Origin: Tepidanaerobacter acetatoxydans_A
GTDB lineage: Bacteria; Bacillota; Thermosediminibacteria; Thermosediminibacterales; Tepidanaerobacteraceae
DNA: 35,662 nucleotides
Direction of reading: 5' to 3'
NCBI GenBank assembly: GCA_022840405.1
Contig: JALHJR010000022.1
Span: forward strand, 1-35,662
The position numbers and the translations under genes were made by a program. Position 1 is the first letter of the stretch. Each line of letters begins with the position of its first letter. Shown piece after piece: positions 15,715 through 24,952 of the stretch. Below the pieces are notes generated by a model. That model made no database searches. It had not been told where the DNA came from and was given only the letters and a program-made list of their open reading frames with translations.

Positions 15715-16450
15715 CAGCAGACGGCGAAGTAATAAAAATGATAAACAAGCAGCAGGTTCTCCTGCGTGGATGACTACTTACAGTGATTTAATCACACAAG
15801 TTCTTATATTCTTCGTGCTGATGTTTTCACTCTCAAGTGTTGACCAAAAGAAATTTGACATGGCAATGCTTTCACTGCAGGGTTCATTAGGGATAATCGA
15901 AGGCGGTATGACTTTAAGCGAAGGAGATTTTATCGAAGCAGGAGATGCAGGAAGTTTTCTGATTTCTGCAGAGGAACAAAGGGAATTTGAGTTATTAGAA
16001 GAAAAAATTCAAAAAATCATAGATGAAGATAATATAGGTGGTGTCCAGGTTAATTTAGATGAGCGTGGGCTGGTCGTAAGATTTGTCGAGGGAGTTTTGT
16101 TTAATTCAGGCAAAGCGGCTATAAGGAATGATGCAAAAGAAATTCTGGATAAACTTGCACCATTGCTTATTGAAAGCCACAGACAAATAAGAATTGAAGG
16201 TCATACGGACAACTTACCCATACATACAAGTGAATTTCCTTCAAACTGGGAATTATCAACTGCAAGAGCCGTAAATGTTGTAAAATATATGATAGAAAAG
16301 CATAACTTATCCCCATATATTATATCGGCTGCAGGTTATAGTGAATATAGACCGATAGCTCCCAATGATTCGGAAAAAAACAGGGCTTTGAATCGACGCG
16401 TGGACATTATAATTTTAAAATCCGCATCTGAAGCAGAGGAACCTAAGTAA
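15707..16450 (+). CDS. motB: Flagellar motor stator protein MotB
   Basis: Peptidoglycan-anchored half of the stator. The product is 247 aa. A short basic cytoplasmic tail (PDSRRRSNK) precedes one transmembrane helix (about 25-45) with the ion-binding Asp27 in WMTTYSDLI. The OmpA-like domain (about 125-240) shows IEGHTDNLPI, NWELSTARAVNV and NRALNRRVDI. I cannot decide between H+ and Na+ coupling from sequence alone. The start is uncertain: TTG 15707, after GGTGAAG, overlaps motA by 8 nt (TTGCCTGA); GTG 15698 and TTG 15689 are in frame too. Confidence 0.93.
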   Translation: MPDSRRRSNKNDKQAAGSPAWMTTYSDLITQVLIFFVLMFSLSSVDQKKFDMAMLSLQGSLGIIEGGMTLSEGDFIEAGDAGSFLISAEEQREFELLEEKIQKIIDEDNIGGVQVNLDERGLVVRFVEGVLFNSGKAAIRNDAKEILDKLAPLLIESHRQIRIEGHTDNLPIHTSEFPSNWELSTARAVNVVKYMIEKHNLSPYIISAAGYSEYRPIAPNDSEKNRALNRRVDIIILKSASEAEEPK

Positions 16451-16465
16451 AGGAGGATAATAAGT

Positions 16466-16927
16466 TTGGCAACACAGAATAACCCAGAAAAAAAGGATAA
16501 GAGCAAATTGCAAAACCTGATAATGATTGTATTGCTTTTATTTATTTTAATGTTGCTAACTAGTGGAGTTGCATATTTTGTAGCAAAAAACATAGCCGGC
16601 AACAATAATAAAACAGTTGTAGAACAATCCAAAAGTAACATAACCTATGATGCAGGAGAATTTCTTACAAATTTATCCGATAAGGGATATATAAGATTAT
16701 CTTTGGTTTATCTATTAAATAGTAAAGACGTGGAAAATGAACTTGAATTAAAAGAAAGCGAAATAAGAGATAAAATTTTTGTAATACTTAGATCTGAAAC
16801 TTATGATTCAATTAAAGATAGTAAAGGCATGGAGAATTTAAGAAAAAAAATTAAAGAGTCCTTAAACCAAATTCTAAATGATGGAAGTATTGTCGATGTG
16901 TACTTTACAAGCATTATTGTAAATTAA
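16466..16927 (+). CDS. fliL: Flagellar basal body-associated protein FliL
   Basis: Single-pass membrane protein that surrounds or stabilises stators. The product is 153 aa: a Lys-rich cytoplasmic tail, one transmembrane helix (about 18-40), and an extracytoplasmic SPFH-like FliL domain with TYDAGEFLTNLSDKGYIRLSL and the C-terminal IVDVYFTSIIVN. The start is TTG 16466, with AAAGGAGG (16450-16457) 8 nt upstream. It is placed between motB and fliM, as in most Firmicutes fla operons. Confidence 0.92.
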   Translation: MATQNNPEKKDKSKLQNLIMIVLLLFILMLLTSGVAYFVAKNIAGNNNKTVVEQSKSNITYDAGEFLTNLSDKGYIRLSLVYLLNSKDVENELELKESEIRDKIFVILRSETYDSIKDSKGMENLRKKIKESLNQILNDGSIVDVYFTSIIVN

Positions 16928-16946
16928 GTGGATGGAGGCGGATATA

Positions 16947-17942
16947 TTGTCTGATATACTTTCTCAAAATGAAATAGATGCTCTTCTGTCAGCCCTGTCC
17001 ACTGGAGAAGTAAAAGCAGAAGAAATCAAAAGCAAAGAATTGGATAAAAAAGTCAAACCATATGATTTTAAACGTCCAAATAAATTCTCAAAAGAGCAGC
17101 TGCATACGTTAAGCATGATACATGAAAATTTTGCTCGTTTATTGACTACTTACCTTTCTGCACAATTACGGACTGTTGTTCAAATAAATGTATTTTTTGT
17201 GGAACAGATGACATATAATGAGTTTATTTTTTCTATACCTAATCCTTCGCTTATTGCTGTTGTAGATTTTTCACCATTAAAAGGTGCTGCCATAATGGAG
17301 ATAAATCCATCCATTGCCTTTTCAATTATCGATAGGCTTTTGGGAGGACCGGGAGAATATAGCGGAAAATTACGGGAACCTACAGAAATTGAAACCGGTA
17401 TAATCGAAAAAGTTTTTAGTAAAATGACCAGAATATTAAGTGATGCATGGAAAGACATCGCAGATATTCAAACAACTTTGGAAAAGCTTGAAACGAATTC
17501 TCAATTTGTGCAGTTAGTTTCTCCTAATGAAGCAGTTGCCTTAATTACGTTTAATGCTAAAGTTGGCAACAGTGACGGTATGATTAATATTTGCATACCT
17601 CATATTGTACTGGAACCCATAATACCTAAATTATCTACTAGAATATGGTTGTCTACCAGTAAGCAAGAACAAGCAGAAACAACAAAACAATTCATAACGG
17701 AAAAAGTTTACGATACTAAAGCAGAAATTAGAGCAGAGCTTGGCCGAACCCTTATAACCGTTGGTGAATTTATTAATCTTGCAACCGGAGATGTGATAGC
17801 ATTGAATAGAAACATAGAAGATGGCGCGGATATTTTCATTAAAGACAAATTAAAATTCTCAGGTTCGATTGGCGTTCATCGTAATAAAATGGCAATTAAA
17901 ATACAAAAAAAGTTTGGAGAGGGGGGCGAATTTAATGGATAA
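16947..17942 (+). CDS. fliM: Flagellar motor switch protein FliM
   Basis: C-ring protein that receives phospho-CheY. The product is 331 aa. The N-terminus LSQNEIDALLSAL is the canonical CheY-P docking peptide. A CheC-like middle domain (GGPGEYSGKLREPTEIE near 135-155) contacts FliG, and a C-terminal SpoA domain (about 245-330, with AEIRAELGRTLITVGEF) binds FliY. The start is TTG 16947: GGAGG (16934-16938) lies 8 nt upstream and this gives the standard MSDILSQNEID. ATG 16932 is partly inside the ribosome site. It overlaps fliY by 8 nt. Confidence 0.96.
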   Translation: MSDILSQNEIDALLSALSTGEVKAEEIKSKELDKKVKPYDFKRPNKFSKEQLHTLSMIHENFARLLTTYLSAQLRTVVQINVFFVEQMTYNEFIFSIPNPSLIAVVDFSPLKGAAIMEINPSIAFSIIDRLLGGPGEYSGKLREPTEIETGIIEKVFSKMTRILSDAWKDIADIQTTLEKLETNSQFVQLVSPNEAVALITFNAKVGNSDGMINICIPHIVLEPIIPKLSTRIWLSTSKQEQAETTKQFITEKVYDTKAEIRAELGRTLITVGEFINLATGDVIALNRNIEDGADIFIKDKLKFSGSIGVHRNKMAIKIQKKFGEGGEFNG

Positions 17943-19062
17943 TCAGTTGCTGTCATCTGAAGAAATTAAGGAACTTATGAATGGAGCAGCAGAAAACGTT
18001 CAAATAACAAGAGAAGAAATGGATGCATTAGGTGAAATTGGAAATATATCCATTGGAACTTCGGCTACGACACTATATTCTTTATTGAGAAATAAAGTGG
18101 TTATTACTACTCCAAGAGTTTATATAACAAATATTAAAAAATTAAAAGAAGCTTATCCGATACCGTTTATCAGCATTGAAGTTTCTTATACAAAGGGCCT
18201 TAATGGCAGCACTTTAATGATAATGAAGGAAGATGATGCAAAAATTATAGCAGATCTTATGATGGGAGGTGACGGGAGTAATGTTAATGTAGAATTAGAT
18301 GATATTAGAATGAGTGCTGTAGGAGAAGCAATGAATCAAATGATGGGATCTGCAGCAACTTCATTGTCTATAATGCTTAAAAAAGATATTAATATATCAC
18401 CTCCATGTGTAACTAGGATAAATTTAGCTACAGATTCTTTAAAAGGATATTTTGATGAAGATGAAGCTATAGTAACTATCTCTTTTAAAATGGAAGTTGG
18501 TGACTTTTTAAAAAGTGAAATAATGCAATTGATGCCGATTCCTTTTGCAAAAAGTTTAGTGGAACAACTTTATACCCTCTCCTTAAGCGAAACAACGACT
18601 AACACTGACGGCACAAATGATAAAAAAATTAATGAAGAACCAAAACAAATGCATAGCGAGCAGACTCCGGTTCAGAATATAACAGAGCAAGAATCTGTTT
18701 TAACTATGCCACAAAAAGAACCTTTAAGATCAGCACAAAATGCTGAAGTAACAGTAAAGCCCGTGGAGTTTCACACATTTAAAGAAGAGCCGACTACTGC
18801 TCAAAGCTCGAGTCTTGATTTGATATTGGATGTTCCATTGGAAGTCACTGTTGAATTGGGAAGAACAGAAAAGACTATAAAGGAAATTTTAGAAATATCT
18901 TCCGGAACCATTATAGAGTTAGATAAAATGGCTGGAGAACCAGCCGATATTTTAGTTAATGGAAAATTGGTAGCTAAAGGCGAAGTTGTGGTAATAGATG
19001 AAAACTTCGGGGTAAGAATAACAGAAATAATTAACTCTGTTGATAGGGTTAAGAGTTTATAG
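17935..19062 (+). CDS. fliY: Flagellar switch protein FliY (CheC-like phosphatase plus FliN domain)
   Basis: C-ring protein that also dephosphorylates CheY-P. The product is 375 aa. An N-terminal CheY-binding-like peptide (LLSSEEIKELMNG) precedes a CheC-like domain with both active-site pairs intact, Glu34/Asn37 (GEIGN) and Glu131/Asn134 (GEAMN). A low-complexity linker spans about 220-295, and the C-terminal FliN/SpoA domain (about 300-375) starts SLDLILDVPLEVTVELGRT. There is no separate fliN in the window, so FliY supplies it. ATG 17935 follows a GGAGAGGGGGG site inside fliM; upstream in-frame codons are within fliM and not homologous. Confidence 0.95.
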   Translation: MDNQLLSSEEIKELMNGAAENVQITREEMDALGEIGNISIGTSATTLYSLLRNKVVITTPRVYITNIKKLKEAYPIPFISIEVSYTKGLNGSTLMIMKEDDAKIIADLMMGGDGSNVNVELDDIRMSAVGEAMNQMMGSAATSLSIMLKKDINISPPCVTRINLATDSLKGYFDEDEAIVTISFKMEVGDFLKSEIMQLMPIPFAKSLVEQLYTLSLSETTTNTDGTNDKKINEEPKQMHSEQTPVQNITEQESVLTMPQKEPLRSAQNAEVTVKPVEFHTFKEEPTTAQSSSLDLILDVPLEVTVELGRTEKTIKEILEISSGTIIELDKMAGEPADILVNGKLVAKGEVVVIDENFGVRITEIINSVDRVKSL

Positions 19063-19081
19063 TAATAGGAGGATGAGTTTA

Positions 19082-19441
19082 ATGGGAGGAATATTAATAG
19101 TAGATGATGCTGCCTTTATGAGGATGATGATCAAAGACATACTTACCAAAAACGGTTATGAAGTTTCCGGTGAGGCTGAAAACGGAGCGGTAGCAGTTAA
19201 AATGTATGATGAGCTAAAGCCAGATCTTGTAATTATGGATATTACCATGCCGGAGATGGATGGTATTGAAGCTGTAAAAAAGATAAAGGCAATGGACTCT
19301 TCAGCAAAAATAATAATGTGTTCAGCTATGGGGCAGCAAGCAATGGTAATTGATGCGATACAAGCAGGAGCCAGAGACTTTGTAGTAAAACCATTTCAGC
19401 CAGAACGAGTACTCGAAGCAGTAAAAAAGGCTCTGAGCTAA
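19082..19441 (+). CDS. cheY: Chemotaxis response regulator CheY
   Basis: Single receiver domain; phosphorylated by CheA, binds FliM to change rotation. The product is 119 aa. The acidic pair is Asp8/Asp9 (ILIVDDA), the phosphoacceptor Asp53 (IMDITMPEMDG), the conserved hydroxyl residue Ser81 and Lys103 (VVKPFQ). There is no output domain. ATG 19082 is chosen because AGGAGGATGAG lies about 9 nt upstream. The place between fliY and fliO is the same as in B. subtilis, which separates it from the many other receiver proteins. Confidence 0.95.
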   Translation: MGGILIVDDAAFMRMMIKDILTKNGYEVSGEAENGAVAVKMYDELKPDLVIMDITMPEMDGIEAVKKIKAMDSSAKIIMCSAMGQQAMVIDAIQAGARDFVVKPFQPERVLEAVKKALS

Positions 19442-19455
19442 AAGAAGGTTTTTCG

Positions 19456-19992
19456 ATGAGAAAATACATGATATGCTTAAGTATATTAGTTGTATATTTT
19501 ATGTTTTTTACAGGAATTCAAATATTTGCAGAGCCTATCAATATTGACAACATTAAAAATTATGATATTTATACTCCTGAAGATATTATTTATCAAAGTC
19601 CATCTACAATTACAAATGTTATGACATTTTTAGTTTATCTAATATTTTTCATTGCTATTTCTTTACTAGCATATTTTACTGTCAGATGGATAGGTAAGCA
19701 CCAAATGAGGCTAATAATAAAAAGCAAATATATGGAGGTTGTCGACAGTTTATCACTTGGTGGTGAGAAAGGTATCTATATTGTAAATACACCGCAGGGT
19801 ATGTTGATACTTGGCGTAACAAAAGAAAGTGTGGATTTACTTGGAAAAATTGGACATGAGGAAGCAGAGTTAATAAGAGCTGCTGAGGCAAATCAAGAAA
19901 GCCATGACAGGGCTTTTGCAGTACATTTAAACAATTATTTCAATAAGCTAAAAGGCAGTTCAGACAAAATAGGTAGTGGTGGATCAAAATGA
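19456..19992 (+). CDS. fliO: Flagellar biosynthetic protein FliO/FliZ
   Basis: Membrane factor for assembly of the FliPQR export gate. The product is 178 aa. An N-terminal signal-like hydrophobic segment (about 5-25, ending FAEP) is followed by an extracytoplasmic stretch, a transmembrane helix (about 55-80, ending TVRWIG), and a cytoplasmic domain with MEVVDSLSLGGEKGIYIVNT and GMLILGVTKESVDLLGK, the family core. The signal-bearing form is characteristic of the Gram-positive FliZ type. It overlaps fliP by 4 nt. Confidence 0.88.
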   Translation: MRKYMICLSILVVYFMFFTGIQIFAEPINIDNIKNYDIYTPEDIIYQSPSTITNVMTFLVYLIFFIAISLLAYFTVRWIGKHQMRLIIKSKYMEVVDSLSLGGEKGIYIVNTPQGMLILGVTKESVDLLGKIGHEEAELIRAAEANQESHDRAFAVHLNNYFNKLKGSSDKIGSGGSK

Positions 19993-20765
19993 AAATTAAT
20001 AAGAATACTGTAATAAAAATGACTTATACAAGTTTATGCTTAATGTGCCACGAGAAAATTGTATACGCAGCTCCAGAAGACATTCCAATACCCATACCAT
20101 CATTTCCTTTTATAAAGCAGGCTGAAACTGCCGGTGAAACTGCTATGGCCTTACAAATAGTTCTACTGCTTACCATATTATCCTTAGCACCTTCAATACT
20201 TACATTGTTGACTTCTTTTACTCGAACAATAATCGTGCTTTCATTTGTTAGAAATGGGTTGGGGGTTCAACAAGTTCCACCTACTCAGGTTTTAATAGGT
20301 CTTGCTTTGTTTATCACTGTATTTGTAATGGCACCTGTTTGGACCGAGATAAATAGTGAGGCCATACAACCATATATGAATCAAGAAATTGATACTTCTG
20401 AAGCTTTACTGAGGTCTCAGATTCCTTTACGCAACTTTATGTTTAGACAGACAAGGGAAAAAGACTTGGCTCTTTTTGTACATTATGCAAAACTTGAAAA
20501 CCCATTAAATACACTTGATGATATACCTACATATGTACTGATTCCCTCGTTTATAATCAGTGAATTAAAAACTGCTTTTCAAATGGGTTTTATAATATTT
20601 ATACCTTTTTTAGTGATAGATATGATAGTATCCAGCACACTTATGTCAATGGGAATGCTAATGCTACCTCCAATAATGATATCTTTACCTTTTAAGATAT
20701 TGCTATTTGTTATGGTAGACGGATGGAATTTAGTTATTAATTCAATTCTTGCTGGATTTCGCTAG
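19989..20765 (+). CDS. fliP: Flagellar type III export gate protein FliP
   Basis: Core gate subunit (FliP5 in FliP5Q4R1). The product is 258 aa. An N-terminal signal sequence probably ends near IVYAA (about 29). The family blocks are LTLLTSFTRTIIVLSFVRNGLG, QVPPTQVLIGLALFITVFVM and SELKTAFQMGFIIFIPFLVID then SMGMLMLPPIMISLPFKILLFV. Four transmembrane segments are visible. ATG 19989 overlaps the fliO stop (ATGA), implying coupling. Confidence 0.96.
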   Translation: MKINKNTVIKMTYTSLCLMCHEKIVYAAPEDIPIPIPSFPFIKQAETAGETAMALQIVLLLTILSLAPSILTLLTSFTRTIIVLSFVRNGLGVQQVPPTQVLIGLALFITVFVMAPVWTEINSEAIQPYMNQEIDTSEALLRSQIPLRNFMFRQTREKDLALFVHYAKLENPLNTLDDIPTYVLIPSFIISELKTAFQMGFIIFIPFLVIDMIVSSTLMSMGMLMLPPIMISLPFKILLFVMVDGWNLVINSILAGFR

Positions 20766-20784
20766 CATTTAAGGATGTGAAGAA

Positions 20785-21054
20785 ATGACTCAAGAGATGG
20801 TTATTTATATAGCTCGAGAAGCACTTTCAGTGGCTTTACTTGTTTCAGCTCCTATGTTGTTGCTTGGCATGCTCGTCGGAATTATTGTCAGCATTTTTCA
20901 GGCTACAACACAAATACAGGAGCAAACCCTTACATTTGTACCAAAAATCATTGTAGTTATGCTTTCAATGGTTATATTCGGTCCATGGATGTTGACAATT
21001 ATAACGCAGTTTACATATAATCTTTTTTCTGATCTTCCTAAATTTATATATTAA
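20785..21054 (+). CDS. fliQ: Flagellar export gate protein FliQ
   Basis: Small gate subunit. The product is 89 aa with two hydrophobic helices (about 15-38 and 52-75) joined by the conserved FQATTQIQEQTLTFVPKI loop. An AAGGATGTGAAG site precedes ATG 20785. Order and spacing between fliP and fliR are standard. Confidence 0.95.
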   Translation: MTQEMVIYIAREALSVALLVSAPMLLLGMLVGIIVSIFQATTQIQEQTLTFVPKIIVVMLSMVIFGPWMLTIITQFTYNLFSDLPKFIY

Positions 21055-21068
21055 GTCAGGTTAATAAC

Positions 21069-21845
21069 ATGAATGTAAATTATGAGGTGGCTTTAATAAA
21101 GTATCTGCTTATTTTGTTCAGATGTTTAGGCTTTTTAACTTTAACACCGGTTTTTGGCAGACGAGAAATCCCATTTCAGATTAAGATAGGTTTAGCAGCA
21201 TTGCTTTCTTTTATAGTATATCCGATCATTCCGGAACTAGAATTAAATAACAATCTATGGATTGTGTCAGCAAGTGTTTTAAGAGAGTTAATGGCAGGTA
21301 TAACCATGGGTTACGCAACCTTCCTATTGTTTTCATCTCTCTACCTTGCCGGAGGAATTATTGATCTTGAAATGGGTTTCGGCATGGTTAATGTTTTAGA
21401 TCCTCAAAGCAATACTCAGGTTCCACTTATGGGAAATTACTATTATATATTAACCATATTATTATTTTTAACGGTTAACGGACACCATATGTTGATCTCT
21501 GCTATCATCAAAAGCTATGATTTACTGCCTTTGGGTAAACCGGTTTACCAAGAAGGTTTGCTAAATGTAATAATAGTAAGTTTTAAAGATATGTTCATTT
21601 TAGGGGTTCAAATAGCATTACCGGTAACGGCAATTATTTTTTTAACAGATTTTGCACTAGGTATAATTGCTCGGACTGTTCCCCAGATGAATGTTTTTAT
21701 AGTTGGTCTTCCGCTGAAAATAGCTATAGGAATGATAGGTATGATTATAGTGTTTCCAATGTATCTGGTTATTTTAGATTATATTTACAATGGAACTTAT
21801 GAAAAAGTATTAATGACAATTAGAGAAATGCAGGTATTACCGTGA
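21069..21845 (+). CDS. fliR: Flagellar export gate protein FliR
   Basis: Gate subunit that completes the FliPQR helical pore. The product is 258 aa with six or so hydrophobic segments. Typical FliR elements are GFLTLTPVFGRREIPFQIKIGLA near the N-terminus, the GGIIDLEMGFGMVNVLDPQSNTQVPLMG block near 100-125, and FALGIIARTVPQMNVFIVGLPLKI. The ribosome site before ATG 21069 is weak (CAGG). It overlaps flhB by 4 nt (GTGA). Confidence 0.95.
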   Translation: MNVNYEVALIKYLLILFRCLGFLTLTPVFGRREIPFQIKIGLAALLSFIVYPIIPELELNNNLWIVSASVLRELMAGITMGYATFLLFSSLYLAGGIIDLEMGFGMVNVLDPQSNTQVPLMGNYYYILTILLFLTVNGHHMLISAIIKSYDLLPLGKPVYQEGLLNVIIVSFKDMFILGVQIALPVTAIIFLTDFALGIIARTVPQMNVFIVGLPLKIAIGMIGMIIVFPMYLVILDYIYNGTYEKVLMTIREMQVLP

Positions 21846-22918
21846 ACTTACAGCTATTTGCCGAAGAAAGAACTGAAAAAGCTACTCCAAGACGGCGACA
21901 AAAGGCTCATGAAAGAGGACAAGTTTTTTCAAGTAGGGAATTAAATTCTGCTTTAGTTCTTTTGGGTGGCTTTTTACTGATTAAAATAGTCGGTAAAAAT
22001 TTCGTTATGAATATAATGGATTTTTTTAACCATATTTTAACTGAAACTATTAATAGAGAAGATATATTTACTCTTGAGGGAATTAAAACATTTTCATATG
22101 AAATATTGATTTTCGCTGGTAAAAACTTTGCACCTGTGGCACTGGGTTTATCCTGTATTTGCCTGATTTCTAACTATATGCAGGTGGGTTTTGTACTAAG
22201 CCTTGAACCAGTTTCACCTAAGCTTGAACGAATAAATCCGTTAGAAGGATTTAAGCGTATATTCTCCCGACGAAGTTTATTAGAACTGATAAAATCAATT
22301 GCCAAGATTACAATAGTTGCTTACGTAGTCTGCACAGCTATAATTAAATATAAAGATTTATTTCCTCTTATGCTGGATATGAATTTACTTGATGCATCGA
22401 GCCTGACTTTAAGCATAGCATTTGAAGTGGGAATGAAAGTAGCTGCTACATTATTGATTGTATCTGCCTTGGATTATTTTTATCAATGGCATGAATATGA
22501 AACCAGTCTGATGATGTCAAAACAGGATATTAAAGAAGAATATAAAGAAGTTGAGGGCAATCCGCAAATAAAGTCAAGAATCAGGCAAACGCAAAGACAA
22601 ATGGCTCGCACAAGAATGATGAAGGATGTAGAGAAAGCTGATGTTGTCATTACCAATCCGACCCACTATGCAGTAGCTTTAGCTTATGATGCCGCCTTGC
22701 ACTCGGCACCTGTGGTATTGGCTAAAGGTGTGGACAAATTGGCTGAAAAAATAAAAGAAATTGCAACAAAAGAGGATGTTCCTATTGTCGAAAACAAAGC
22801 ATTGGCTCAAACATTATATAAAACAGTGGAGATTGGAGATATAATACCAGAGTCTTTATATAATGCGGTTGCTGAAATTTTAGCGTTTATATATAGTTTG
22901 AAAGAGAGGAGGCTATAA
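21842..22918 (+). CDS. flhB: Flagellar export switch protein FlhB
   Basis: Export-gate protein that changes substrate class when the hook is complete. The product is 358 aa. The N-terminus has EERTEKATPRRRQKAHERGQ, then four transmembrane helices, then a cytoplasmic domain with the autocleavage motif NPTH at 272-275 (VITNPTHYAVALAY). All expected cleavage residues are present, so the FliK-triggered switch should operate. The GTG start at 21842 overlaps the fliR stop. flhA begins immediately after the flhB stop with zero spacing. Confidence 0.96.
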   Translation: MNLQLFAEERTEKATPRRRQKAHERGQVFSSRELNSALVLLGGFLLIKIVGKNFVMNIMDFFNHILTETINREDIFTLEGIKTFSYEILIFAGKNFAPVALGLSCICLISNYMQVGFVLSLEPVSPKLERINPLEGFKRIFSRRSLLELIKSIAKITIVAYVVCTAIIKYKDLFPLMLDMNLLDASSLTLSIAFEVGMKVAATLLIVSALDYFYQWHEYETSLMMSKQDIKEEYKEVEGNPQIKSRIRQTQRQMARTRMMKDVEKADVVITNPTHYAVALAYDAALHSAPVVLAKGVDKLAEKIKEIATKEDVPIVENKALAQTLYKTVEIGDIIPESLYNAVAEILAFIYSLKERRL

Positions 22919-24952
22919 ATGCAAATAGGGGATATAGTTATGGCGGTAATTGCCATTGGAATAGTCATAATGATGATAATACCGCTTCCATCATTTCTAT
23001 TAGATTTTTTATTAACGTTTAATATAACATTAGCTTTGATAATCCTTTTAATTTCTATGAATATGGAGAAGCCGCTTGACTTTTCAATATTCCCTTCTCT
23101 CTTACTGATTACTACCCTACTTAGGCTTTCACTCAACATATCATCGACACGGCTAATCCTAATCAACGGTTATGCCGGTAAAGTTATTGAGTCTTTTGGA
23201 AATTTTGTAGTTAAAGGAAATCCCTTAGTCGGGTTTATAATTTTTATTATCATTGAAATTATACAGTTTATGGTAATCACAAAAGGTGCTGAAAGAGTAG
23301 CTGAAGTTGCGGCAAGATTTACACTTGATGCTATGCCGGGTAAACAGATGAGCATTGATGCTGATTTAAACGCCGGCGTTATCAGTGAAAGTGAAGCACG
23401 TAGCAGACGGCAAGAAATTCAAAGAGAGGCAGACTTCTACGGAGCAATGGACGGTGCCAGTAAATTTGTTAAAGGCGATGCAATAGCAGGCATAATAATT
23501 ACTGTCATAAACATAATTGGAGGCTTTATTACAGGCATGGTATTCCAAGGCTTAGAATTTACAGAGGCACTAAATAGATATACCCTTTTAACTGTAGGTG
23601 ATGGACTTATCAGTCAAATTCCTGCTCTTTTAATTTCTACTGCAACTGGAATAGTTGTTACAAAATCTGCAAGTTCCGGTCACCTTGGTAAGGATGTAAT
23701 AAAGCAGTTTACCGCATATCCTAAGTTATTATTATTATCCTCAGCAGCTTTAGGTTTTTTTGCAATTGTACCGGGTTTGCCATTTGTCCCATTTATGGTT
23801 TTGGCGGGAACGCTCGGTTATGCAGGCATGTCATTACAAAAAGCATCTGATAGTGAGAAACAAAAGATTGAACAGCTGCAAAAAGAAAAAGAATTAGATG
23901 AAATGAAAAAACCAGAAAATATCTATTCTTTGTTGCAGGTAGATCCCATAGAGGTGGAATTTGGATATAATATTATTCCTCTGGCAGATACGAATCAAGG
24001 TGGTGACTTACTTGACCGTGTAGTAATGATACGTCGTCAGTGTGCTCTTGACCTAGGCATAGTTGTACCTATGATAAGGCTGCGTGATAATATACAACTT
24101 AAGCCAAATGAGTATGTTATTAAAATTAAAGGCGTTGAAGTAGCACGATATGAACTAAGGACAGATAGCTATATGATTATGAATCCAACAGGCGGACCAA
24201 TCGAAATAGATGGCATAGAAACCAGAGAACCGGCTTTTGGTCTTCCTGCTATGTGGATTTCCGATGACAAGAAAGAAATTGCCGAAATGAAGGGGTACAC
24301 AGTCGTTGATGCATCATCAGTGCTTGCTACACATCTAACAGAAGTGGTTAAACAAAATGCACATGAGTTGTTAGGACGTCAAGAAGTTAAAAACTTATTG
24401 GATAATTTAAAAGAACAGTATCCGGCATTAGTGGAAGATATTGTACCTAAGATGCTTACAATAGGAGAAATACAAAAGGTATTGTCAAACTTGCTTAGAG
24501 AAAATATACCTATTCGAGATCTTGTTACGATTCTTGAGACCCTTGGTGATTATGCGGCATTGACAAGAGATACGGATATGCTTACAGAATATGTAAGGCA
24601 ACGATTGAAAAAAGTTATCACAGAACGGTTTATACCGAGTAAAATTGCCCAAGTTATAACATTAGACAGTCAAATAGAAGATATGATATTAGATTCTATC
24701 CGTCAAAATGAACATGGCTCATATGCAGCCTTAGATCCGGTGATGATTCAAAAAATCAGAAATTCCTTCATAAAAACTGTTAATGACTTACATGCAAAAG
24801 GTATATCCCCAATAATTCTAACAAGTCCCATGATTAGGATTTATTTTAAAAAAATTATTGAAGATTATATTTCATTTGTACCAGTTTTATCTTATAATGA
24901 GCTTGAGCCTGAAGTTGAAGTACAATCAGTAGGGATGGTGACTTTGAAATGA
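22919..24952 (+). CDS. flhA: Flagellar export protein FlhA
   Basis: Largest export-gate component; forms a nonameric cytoplasmic ring that receives chaperone-substrate complexes. The product is 677 aa. About eight transmembrane helices (1-310) include the FHIPEP-family signature RFTLDAMPGKQMSIDADLNAG (split: RFTLDAMPGKQMS, then IDADLNAG; about 137-157), followed by a cytoplasmic domain from about 330 with YVRQRLKKVITERFIPSKIA. ATG 22919 directly follows the flhB stop; the ribosome site GAGAGGAGG lies in the flhB end. It overlaps flhF by 4 nt. Confidence 0.97.
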   Translation: MQIGDIVMAVIAIGIVIMMIIPLPSFLLDFLLTFNITLALIILLISMNMEKPLDFSIFPSLLLITTLLRLSLNISSTRLILINGYAGKVIESFGNFVVKGNPLVGFIIFIIIEIIQFMVITKGAERVAEVAARFTLDAMPGKQMSIDADLNAGVISESEARSRRQEIQREADFYGAMDGASKFVKGDAIAGIIITVINIIGGFITGMVFQGLEFTEALNRYTLLTVGDGLISQIPALLISTATGIVVTKSASSGHLGKDVIKQFTAYPKLLLLSSAALGFFAIVPGLPFVPFMVLAGTLGYAGMSLQKASDSEKQKIEQLQKEKELDEMKKPENIYSLLQVDPIEVEFGYNIIPLADTNQGGDLLDRVVMIRRQCALDLGIVVPMIRLRDNIQLKPNEYVIKIKGVEVARYELRTDSYMIMNPTGGPIEIDGIETREPAFGLPAMWISDDKKEIAEMKGYTVVDASSVLATHLTEVVKQNAHELLGRQEVKNLLDNLKEQYPALVEDIVPKMLTIGEIQKVLSNLLRENIPIRDLVTILETLGDYAALTRDTDMLTEYVRQRLKKVITERFIPSKIAQVITLDSQIEDMILDSIRQNEHGSYAALDPVMIQKIRNSFIKTVNDLHAKGISPIILTSPMIRIYFKKIIEDYISFVPVLSYNELEPEVEVQSVGMVTLK